DNA from: Bacteroidota bacterium
GTDB lineage: Bacteria; Bacteroidota; Bacteroidia; Palsa-965
Direction: 5' to 3'
Length of the DNA stretch: 55,650 bases
Assembly (NCBI GenBank): GCA_013298545.1
Contig: JAAFIA010000022.1
Coordinates: forward strand, 1-55,650
Part shown: positions 17,172-23,189 of the stretch, one piece after another
Position numbering within the stretch: position 1 is the stretch's first letter
How the letters are laid out: the number at the start of each line of letters is the position of its first letter
Notes under the pieces: model-generated
What the model saw: only the letters and a program-made list of their open reading frames with translations
What the model was told of the DNA's origin: nothing
Database searches by the model: none
Program-made: the position numbers and the translations under genes

Positions 17172-18506
17172 ATGAAAAAATACTTCGCCTTATTCATTTT
17201 TACGATCACTTTACTCCTTAATTATAGGTTAAACGGACAGGCAAATTTTACAAGTTTAGGAACGCCATACACAGAAAATTTCAATACGCTTCCCAATACG
17301 CCTGATGCAGGCGATTGTCCTTGGGTAAACAACACAACTATTACGGGATGGTATGTAGAAGAGTCGGCAGTTTGTGCGGGTGATGCTTGCGACGATGTTC
17401 CAACAATTGAAGCAACTTGCGGACCGTTATCTACTGCAGTAAATAATGCGGGAGGGCTTTATGTAATCGCATCTTCAACAGATCGAAGTCTTGGTGCGCG
17501 TCCTGCTGGATCTACAGGAACGTGTTATTATGGCGTTCGCATTTTAAATAATACAGGTACAACAATCACATCTGTTTATGTTGCATTTTATGCCGAGCAA
17601 TGGTCGATTGCAGAAAACAGCAGTGGTCCAACATTCAATGCTCCTCCATTTAACAACAACCAAATTATTTTTGATTATCAAACAGCGACAACTGTAACAA
17701 GTTTAACTGCTGGTGCTTGGACGAGTGTTCCGGCTTTAACCTTTTCACAATTGCATAATTGTACGCTTGCAACATGTACGGGTTCATCTGCACAACGCGC
17801 CGCGCTCGACGGAAATTTAGCAGCAAATAGGCAACGTATGGCTGCTTGTATAACGGTTACAATTCCAGCAGGCAATGAAATCATGTTGCGTTGGTCTGAT
17901 GTTAATGATGGTGCAAATGATCATCACCTACAAATTGATGATGTTGAAGCATGGCCTTTTGATATTGCTTGCGCTACAATTTTGCCCGTAGAACTTTTAC
18001 AATTTGGTGCCGAAAAAGAAAACGATCGCGTACGAATAGAATGGTCAACTGCAAGTGAAAATCAGAATGCCGGATTTTTTGTAGAACGCTCTGTTGATGG
18101 TATTCGATTTGATAATTTGGTTTGGGTTGAGGGTAATGGAACAAGTTCTTCGATGCACAGCTATCGCATTTACGATACGCATCCGGCATTGGGAATAAAT
18201 TATTATCGGTTGCGTCAGGTTGATGAAAACGGCACATCAAGTTATTCTGCACCTGTTGCGGTAAGATTTGACGTATTAAATCAAGCCATTTGGACAACAC
18301 AAGAGCGCATCATTTTTCAAACGTCTGAGGAGCAGGTACAGCTTGAAGTATTGGATATGAATGGTCAGGTTGTTTTTCAAAAGCGAATTGATGCTTCGGG
18401 GGAGATAAATACACAAGGTTGGTCGGAGGGTATTTATCTGGTGCGCATGATTACAGCTAATAGTGTATTGGTGCGGAAGGTTTTTGTGCGGGGGGCAACA
18501 AATTAA
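17172..18506 (+). CDS. Secreted protein of unknown function with T9SS sorting domain
   Basis: A 444-residue protein with a signal peptide (MKKYFALFIFTITLLLNYRLNGQ). The N-terminal ~250 residues (from TSLGTPYTENFNTLPNTPD) resemble the jelly-roll or nuclease-associated N-terminal modules found in Bacteroidota exoproteins. Eight or more cysteines there (for example CAGDACDD, CTLATCTG) suggest disulfides. The second half begins LPVELLQFGAEKENDRVRIE and contains an Fn3-like segment (WSTASENQNAGFFVERSVDG, YYRLRQVDENGTSSYS), which commonly precedes the T9SS domain in this phylum. The sorting domain ends VLVRKVFVRGATN. There is no catalytic motif that I recognise. Confidence 0.82.
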   Translation: MKKYFALFIFTITLLLNYRLNGQANFTSLGTPYTENFNTLPNTPDAGDCPWVNNTTITGWYVEESAVCAGDACDDVPTIEATCGPLSTAVNNAGGLYVIASSTDRSLGARPAGSTGTCYYGVRILNNTGTTITSVYVAFYAEQWSIAENSSGPTFNAPPFNNNQIIFDYQTATTVTSLTAGAWTSVPALTFSQLHNCTLATCTGSSAQRAALDGNLAANRQRMAACITVTIPAGNEIMLRWSDVNDGANDHHLQIDDVEAWPFDIACATILPVELLQFGAEKENDRVRIEWSTASENQNAGFFVERSVDGIRFDNLVWVEGNGTSSSMHSYRIYDTHPALGINYYRLRQVDENGTSSYSAPVAVRFDVLNQAIWTTQERIIFQTSEEQVQLEVLDMNGQVVFQKRIDASGEINTQGWSEGIYLVRMITANSVLVRKVFVRGATN

Positions 18507-18642
18507 TTTAAATTTATTCAGGAAAATTGAAAGGTAACCGTACTTGCGTATGGTTGCTTTGCTGTATTATTGATGATCTGTTTCCAATACAATATGTCTT
18601 GGACAGATTTTAGCTTTTTTCAATCAATTCGTAGAGCACTTT

Positions 18643-18648
18643 AAAGGA
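18643..18648 (+). promoter_or_regulatory. Shine-Dalgarno-like AAAGGA before the dinD-like gene
   Basis: AAAGGA lies 7 bases before the ATG at 18656. A recognisable ribosome-binding site is unusual in this window and sets this gene apart from its neighbours. Confidence 0.55.
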
Positions 18649-18655
18649 TAAGACG

Positions 18656-19510
18656 ATGACTAAAAAACTGATTAGTACTAACAAAACAGCCTTCGAGCAA
18701 CTTAGAAAAGTAGATGCAAATAACAATGAATATTGGTCTGCGCGTGATCTAAGTAGTGTATTGGAGTATTCCGAATTTCGCCATTTCAAACCCGTAATTG
18801 AACGCGCGAAGGAAGCCTGCAAAAACAGCAGCAATAAGGTTTCTGATCATTTCGAGGATATCCTCGATATGATCGAATTAGGGAAAGGTGCAAAGCGCGA
18901 AATTGATGATATCAAGTTATCGCGCTATGCTTGTTATCTGATTGTCCAAAACGCTGATCCGGGAAAAGAAATTGTAGCATTAGGGCAAACATATTTTGCG
19001 GTACAGACACGCTTGCAAGAAATTCAAAAAATGCAATCGTATCAGCAATTAAAAACAGAAGCTGAGAAAAGGATTTTTTTACGTAAAGAATTATCCGAGC
19101 ATAACAAACAACTGGCCGAGGCAGCCAAAAATGCGGGCGTGATTGAGCCTATTGATTACGCGATATTTCAAAATCATGGATATATGGGCCTGTATGGAGG
19201 GCTTGATGCCAAAGGAATACATGAACGAAAAGGACTAAAAAAGAGTGAGCATATACTTGATCACATGGGGAGTACAGAACTTGCAGCTAATCTTTTTCGT
19301 GCTACACAAACAGAAGAAAAATTAAGGCGCGAAAATATCAAAGGAAAAACCAAAGCCAATCAAACACATTTTGAGGTAGGAAAAAAAGTACGAAAAACAA
19401 TTCAAGAACTTGGAGGAACGATGCCCGAGAATCTTCCTGTTGCCGATAGCATAAAAAAAATCCAGAAAAAAACTGAGCCAAAAAAAATTGCCCCGAAAAA
19501 GAAAAAATAG
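18656..19510 (+). CDS. dinD: DinD-like DNA-damage-inducible protein
   Basis: A 284-residue homologue of the DinD family. The N-terminal part matches the family closely (NNEYWSARDLSSVLEYSEFRHFKPVIERAKEAC in pieces, SDHFEDILDMIELGKGAKRE, LSRYACYLIVQNADPGKEIV, GQTYFAVQTRLQE). It is followed by a coiled-coil-like region (~125-165), IFQNHGYMGLYGG, AKGIHERKGL and ELAANLFRATQTEEKLR. The last ~25 residues are a lysine tail. Escherichia coli DinD is SOS-induced and inhibits RecA strand exchange; the fold resembles phage Bro-N/antirepressor domains. A quasi-palindrome lies inside the gene and recurs behind it. The Shine-Dalgarno site and phage-like family hint at horizontal transfer (inference). Confidence 0.87.
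   Translation: MTKKLISTNKTAFEQLRKVDANNNEYWSARDLSSVLEYSEFRHFKPVIERAKEACKNSSNKVSDHFEDILDMIELGKGAKREIDDIKLSRYACYLIVQNADPGKEIVALGQTYFAVQTRLQEIQKMQSYQQLKTEAEKRIFLRKELSEHNKQLAEAAKNAGVIEPIDYAIFQNHGYMGLYGGLDAKGIHERKGLKKSEHILDHMGSTELAANLFRATQTEEKLRRENIKGKTKANQTHFEVGKKVRKTIQELGGTMPENLPVADSIKKIQKKTEPKKIAPKKKK
18845..18874. repeat. 30-bp near-palindrome inside dinD
   Basis: GATCAT and ATGATC arms enclose TCGAGGATATCCTCGA. One symmetric pair is mismatched. It encodes the family-conserved SDHFEDILDM segment. Its core, 18852-18875, is identical over 24 bases to the palindrome at 19547-19570. Confidence 0.9.
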
Positions 19511-19524
19511 ATCAAAAACCCAAT

Positions 19525-19591
19525 AAAATTAAGGCTTCCGATCATATCGAGGATATCCTCGATATGATCGGAAATTTCCGAAAAATTAAGG
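19525..19591. repeat. 38-bp perfect palindrome flanked by 10-bp direct repeats
   Basis: Positions 19536-19573 form a perfect inverted repeat centred between 19554 and 19555, with ends TTCCGATC/GATCGGAA and centre GGATATCC. AAAATTAAGG occurs at 19525-19534 and again at 19582-19591, bracketing the palindrome. Bases 19533-19570 match dinD 18838-18875 at 35 of 38 positions; one of the three differences makes the downstream copy perfectly symmetric. There is no T-run directly after the stem. It may be a regulatory site, a terminator-like structure or an inserted palindromic unit. Confidence 0.9.
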
Positions 19592-19694
19592 TTGCAGTAT
19601 TTTTTGTTCCGGTAAAATAAACCATTTACATTTATCTTGATGCGTGAAATCAACTCTGGTTATTTCTAAATCCCTATTACGACTACATACACAA

Positions 19695-19937
19695 TCATTG
19701 ATTTCGTCCCATTGTTCCGCGCATGGCTAAAGCCATTTCATTGAAACGTGCTGTTACGTCATTTAAAAATTGCTCATCGACAAGCGTTTTGATGCGGTCA
19801 AATCCTTTGTAATCTTCCTCACTAAATTTATAGGTTTGCTCGAAAGGGCCTGCCTCAAACTTGATGAGGTATTTGGCATTCATCTGGAATACCGTGATCG
19901 TAAAATGTGGGTGAGGAATTTGTCCGGCAATACGCAT
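19695..19937 (-). CDS. Small conserved-looking protein of unknown function
   Basis: 80 residues, mostly predicted beta-rich then helical: HPHFTITVFQMNAKYLIKFE, QTYKFSEEDYKGFDRIKTLV and a C-terminal helix ending AMRGTMGRNQ. No family is recognised. It is the last gene of a tight minus-strand operon, starting 16 bases after the upstream stop codon. No signal peptide or membrane segment is visible, so it is probably cytoplasmic. Confidence 0.65.
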   Translation of the reverse strand: MRIAGQIPHPHFTITVFQMNAKYLIKFEAGPFEQTYKFSEEDYKGFDRIKTLVDEQFLNDVTARFNEMALAMRGTMGRNQ

Positions 19938-19953
19938 ATAGTTGATCTATCAA

Positions 19954-20379
19954 TTAAATTGGTGCAGAATAATAACCCGAAACATCCCCACTTTCATTGG
20001 AAACGTATTCGATGATTGCATTGGCAAGATCGGCATAGACATCAAACCCTTTAACACGAAGCCATTCCATAGCCTTTTTATCTTTGTTCACCGCATTGGC
20101 GGTAGCTGCCCAAAATACGCTATTGTATTGCATCAACCAACGAAAGGCATTTTTATCGCCACGCACGGCATTTGCAAATGCAGCTACTTCTAGGTGTTTG
20201 TGATCGATTAGCCAACGAAATGAAGCATCGCGGCCACTTTTTATACAAGCAGCACACTCAACTAGTTCGCGATAATTATTCTCGATGAGCCAATTGAATG
20301 CCGCCGAATTTCGCTCACCAAAAAGTAAGGTCATTTGCCGGATTGCGCTACCATGATAAGGTTTACTAATATCCGACAT
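19954..20379 (-). CDS. 25-residue-repeat protein B
   Basis: A 141-residue protein built of four units with pattern GDxxAxxWL...(8)...AxxANAV. The key tryptophans W30, W56, W81 and W106 are 26, 25 and 25 residues apart. Example units are GDKNAFRWLMQYN and KDKKAMEWLRVKG, each followed by ATANAV or DLANAI. The short two-helix unit does not fit ankyrin (33), TPR (34), Sel1 (36) or HEAT lengths; a degenerate helical repeat or protein-binding scaffold is the best guess. It is paralogous to the gene directly upstream, separated by 3 bases. No leader, no membrane segment. Confidence 0.75.
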   Translation of the reverse strand: MSDISKPYHGSAIRQMTLLFGERNSAAFNWLIENNYRELVECAACIKSGRDASFRWLIDHKHLEVAAFANAVRGDKNAFRWLMQYNSVFWAATANAVNKDKKAMEWLRVKGFDVYADLANAIIEYVSNESGDVSGYYSAPI

Positions 20380-20382
20380 GAT

Positions 20383-20760
20383 TTATTCTTCTTCAGCAAG
20401 TGATTTTTTGATGGCTTCCACCAATTGAATCCAAGCTTTATGGTTATTTTTCACCAGCCACTCCATCGAACGTGTGTCACCGAGAACTGCATGTGCAGCC
20501 ATCGCCATACGCGATTGTTTGCCATCAAACAATGCTTGAACAGCATGCGGATCGCCATAAACAGCCGTAATAAAAAGGCCCCATTCATCATGACCATTTT
20601 CGTGCAGCCATTCCAATGCACTATCGTCGTCATACCGAATCGAATCGTGAACCATCACTAATTCTTGACGGCCCTTGCGCTGCAATTCTTCTTGAGCACG
20701 ATCAGATCCGTTAATCGCATCTGCTAAATTTTTAACCAGTTGATCCGTAAGAAAAGCCAT
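20383..20760 (-). CDS. 25-residue-repeat protein A
   Basis: A 125-residue protein with four units of the same repeat as its downstream neighbour: DRAQEELQRKG, DDSALEWLHENGHDEWG, GDPHAVQALFDGK and GDTRSMEWLVKNNHKAW. Equivalent positions L26, W51, A76 and W101 lie 25-26 residues apart. The C-terminus is acidic (SLAEEE). The start MAFLTDQ at 20760 is chosen because it follows the stop codon of the zinc-ribbon gene by one base; the longer reading up to 20883 runs through that gene. Tight spacing implies translational coupling and a joint function with the zinc-ribbon membrane protein. Confidence 0.75.
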   Translation of the reverse strand: MAFLTDQLVKNLADAINGSDRAQEELQRKGRQELVMVHDSIRYDDDSALEWLHENGHDEWGLFITAVYGDPHAVQALFDGKQSRMAMAAHAVLGDTRSMEWLVKNNHKAWIQLVEAIKKSLAEEE

Positions 20761-20761
20761 T

Positions 20762-21868
20762 TTATTTTGTCTGTTGATAAATGTAAATACCTGCACCAAT
20801 AACAGCAAGGATACCAAGTACAAGGAATGTAATCTTCCATGCACTGTATGGACGTTCGCCCTGCACTTCGCCTGTGCGGCCATTGATCATAAAACGATAT
20901 ACCTTGTCTTTGTATTTGTATGCACTTAACCAAATTGGCAACAAAATATGTTTGAATGTAACCGCATTGTATTGTGTATCCAAGCTCAAAATCTGTTGTT
21001 CATCGCCACCAATGTCGGAACGGATTAATGCGCGAATTGGAGGATCCATGCGATCTTTCGCTTTTTCAAATGCTTCTTTTACACCAAGCTGATATTGTTC
21101 GGAAACAAAACCACTGATGAATTGCTCATTAAATCCGGTAAGTTGATGCAGATCCCATGGTTCTAATTCATTGACATATTTCTCTGGGAGCGAATTACTG
21201 GCATTGATCAACACATCATCAAACTTTCCATATACCGTTCCCGATGCTGGCGACCAACTTGTACGACGAACGCTTCGTGTTTGCGTTTGTCCATTTACGG
21301 TATATGTTTCTGTAACATAATAATGCGTTCCACGCATACCCGAATAACTAGTTACGGTTTCGGAATCGTATGTCCAGTATGGAATATACAGACCACGCAA
21401 ACGATCATTCTTTGCCGTCTTTTTCAACGCATTGGGTGCAAACCACAATTGGTGAATCCATTCCGAAAAAAGTTCCAAACTCTTCTTTTTATCGATTGAA
21501 AAAGGGAGCATATATTTCGGACGAATGATGTGTGAAACAGATCCCCCGCGAATAATGAGTGGTGTATCGCAAAACGGACAGGCATCGGAAGTAACGTTTG
21601 GGCGAAGCGAGGTCGAAGCACCGCAGTTATCACATTTAACCGTCGCAACATCCATTGTATCGGCTTGAGCAACGGCATTGTTGATGAATGTTTCAAAGTC
21701 AATTTCTTCGACTTCAACGGGCTTCATCTCTTCTGAAATATCATTTTTTGCGCCGCAGTATTCGCAAGCAAGACTACTTACACCTGGGTCAAAACGGAGC
21801 AATGCGCCACAATCATGACACTTTACTTTTTTCTCAACATCATGTGTTTTCTCGGAAAAGTCATTCAT
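20762..21868 (-). CDS. Double zinc-ribbon, C-terminally membrane-anchored protein
   Basis: A 368-residue protein. Two Cys4 ribbons are visible: VKCHDCG...CEYCG near residues 16-37 and VKCDNCG...CPFCD near residues 75-100. A middle domain of about 200 residues (RLRGLYIPYWTYDSET, HYYVTETYTVNGQTQTR, WDLHQLTGFNEQFISGF, LPIWLSAYKYKDKVYRFMINGRTGEVQG) precedes one C-terminal transmembrane helix (WKITFLVLGILAVIGAGIYIY). The layout resembles proteins often mislabelled as superfamily II helicase-like, and the YdjG partner of SPFH protein YdjI in Bacillus. ATG 21868 and ATG 21883 are both possible. It follows an SPFH gene and probably forms a membrane complex with it. Confidence 0.8.
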   Translation of the reverse strand: MNDFSEKTHDVEKKVKCHDCGALLRFDPGVSSLACEYCGAKNDISEEMKPVEVEEIDFETFINNAVAQADTMDVATVKCDNCGASTSLRPNVTSDACPFCDTPLIIRGGSVSHIIRPKYMLPFSIDKKKSLELFSEWIHQLWFAPNALKKTAKNDRLRGLYIPYWTYDSETVTSYSGMRGTHYYVTETYTVNGQTQTRSVRRTSWSPASGTVYGKFDDVLINASNSLPEKYVNELEPWDLHQLTGFNEQFISGFVSEQYQLGVKEAFEKAKDRMDPPIRALIRSDIGGDEQQILSLDTQYNAVTFKHILLPIWLSAYKYKDKVYRFMINGRTGEVQGERPYSAWKITFLVLGILAVIGAGIYIYQQTK

Positions 21869-21888
21869 AACAAACAGATTCAAAAGTG

Positions 21889-21930
21889 TGAATCAAAAAA
21901 GAAACGCGGCCAGCGCTCAGGCCAGCCGCG
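21889..21930 (-). terminator. Likely intrinsic terminator after the SPFH gene
   Basis: On the minus strand CGCGGC and GCCGCG form a stem (21925-21930 with 21905-21910), possibly with inner GGCC pairing, followed by TTTCTTTTTTG. It lies between the SPFH gene and the zinc-ribbon gene, so the downstream four genes may be only partly co-transcribed with the SPFH gene. Confidence 0.6.
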
Positions 21931-21947
21931 CGTTGACTGAATTTTAT

Positions 21948-23081
21948 TTATGCGATTGGCGGTGGCGGAGGAGGCGGAACTGCATTGAAGACAACCGCCA
22001 ATTCAGGCAATTGCCCTGCGGCTGTCCATGCAGCCATTCCTGCTTTCCAAACAAGGGTATCTTGTTTGAATGTTCCTGCTACGGCCATTTGTTGCAACGA
22101 TGCAATTGGAAACGGTCCTTGCTGTTGACCATTTACAGCCATGTAAAATTGTTCTACGGGCGGTGGTGGCGGTGGCGTATTTTGACCGGGTTGATTCATC
22201 GCACCAGTTTGCGGATTGAACTGGTTTTGTTGAAACATATTGCCCATTTGGTTGCCCATCGCAAAACCCATTCCCATACCAACTCCTGCACCAGCCATAC
22301 CGCCGGGATTATTGGCAGCAGCTTCCATGGATTGTGCCGCTTGAAACTGTGCATAAGCACCCAAATTGCCCACAATGCCCATACTCGTACGTTTATCAAG
22401 CACCTCTTCCACTTCTGGTGGCAACGAAATATTCTCAATGAGAAATTTCGTCATATCAATACCAATCTCGTTGAATTCTGGGTTCATTTTCTCATGAATG
22501 AATTTTGAAAATTCATCATAATTTGAAGCCATATCCAAAACTGGAATTTTGCTCGAAGCAACCGCATCGGTAAACCGTGTGATCACAATATTGCGAAGCT
22601 GCTCTGTAATTTCGTCTGTCGTAAACTCGCCATCTGTTCCAGCAATTTCTTTGATGAACAGTTTAGCGTCTTTTACTTTCATGGCGTACGAGCCAAACGC
22701 ACGAATACGCAACGGACCAAACTCTGGATCGCGCAACATAAACGGGTTTTTCGTGCCCCATTTTAGGTTGGTAAATTGTTTTGTGTTGACAAAGTAAACC
22801 TCGGCTTTGAACGGGCTGTTGAAACCATACTTCCATCCTTTGAGCGTGGTGAGGATAGGCATGTTTTGTGTTGTCAACTCGTACATGCCAGGCATAAACA
22901 AATCGGCAATTTGTCCTTCGTTAACAAACACAGCAACCTGTGATTCGCGCACAGTCAGTTTTGCGCCGTTTTTAATTTCGTTTTGATGACGTGGAAAACG
23001 CCAAACGATTGTGTCCTGAGTACTATCGGTCCATTCAATAATGTCGATAAACTCGCCTTTGATTTTGTCAAACAGTCCCAT
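21948..23081 (-). CDS. SPFH-domain protein (YdjI/virion-core type) with C-terminal GYF_2 domain
   Basis: A 377-residue protein without a membrane segment. Residues ~1-265 match the YdjI-type SPFH group: MGLFDKIKGEFIDIIEWTD, IVWRFPRHQNEIKNGAKLTV, ESQVAVFVNEGQIADLFMPG, LRIRAFGSYAMKV, LIENISLPPEVEEVLDKRTS and a helical AAQSMEAAANN region. A Gly/Met/Gln linker and proline run follow, then a GYF_2 (DUF4339) domain at ~315-370 (EQFYMAVNGQQQGPFPIASL, DTLVWKAGMAAW). SPFH proteins assemble scaffolds at membranes; the Bacillus relative works with membrane partners in PspA-type stress responses. Here the GYF_2 domain stands where the zinc ribbon of that relative would be. A promoter lies 49 bases upstream. 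Confidence 0.87.
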   Translation of the reverse strand: MGLFDKIKGEFIDIIEWTDSTQDTIVWRFPRHQNEIKNGAKLTVRESQVAVFVNEGQIADLFMPGMYELTTQNMPILTTLKGWKYGFNSPFKAEVYFVNTKQFTNLKWGTKNPFMLRDPEFGPLRIRAFGSYAMKVKDAKLFIKEIAGTDGEFTTDEITEQLRNIVITRFTDAVASSKIPVLDMASNYDEFSKFIHEKMNPEFNEIGIDMTKFLIENISLPPEVEEVLDKRTSMGIVGNLGAYAQFQAAQSMEAAANNPGGMAGAGVGMGMGFAMGNQMGNMFQQNQFNPQTGAMNQPGQNTPPPPPPVEQFYMAVNGQQQGPFPIASLQQMAVAGTFKQDTLVWKAGMAAWTAAGQLPELAVVFNAVPPPPPPPIA

Positions 23082-23130
23082 TGTAGTGTATTTATGTGTT
23101 ACTCTGGTTTAATGCGCAAAATGCGCCATT

Positions 23131-23138
23131 CAAATATA
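23131..23138 (-). promoter_or_regulatory. -7 box (TATATTTG) of the SPFH gene
   Basis: A perfect TAnnTTTG on the minus strand, 49 bases before the ATG at 23081. The leader contains a short GCGCA/TGCGC inverted repeat. Confidence 0.6.
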
Positions 23139-23189
23139 TGCAGATTTTAATCCAAGCCACATTATTTTTTCGGGCTTTGTGATGCAATT

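Noticed and set aside
19402-19653. Minus-strand 83-residue hydrophobic ORF covering the dinD-associated palindrome
   Set aside because: It contains SDHIEDILDMI only because the palindrome reads the same on both strands, and its hydrophobic part is antisense of the dinD lysine tail.
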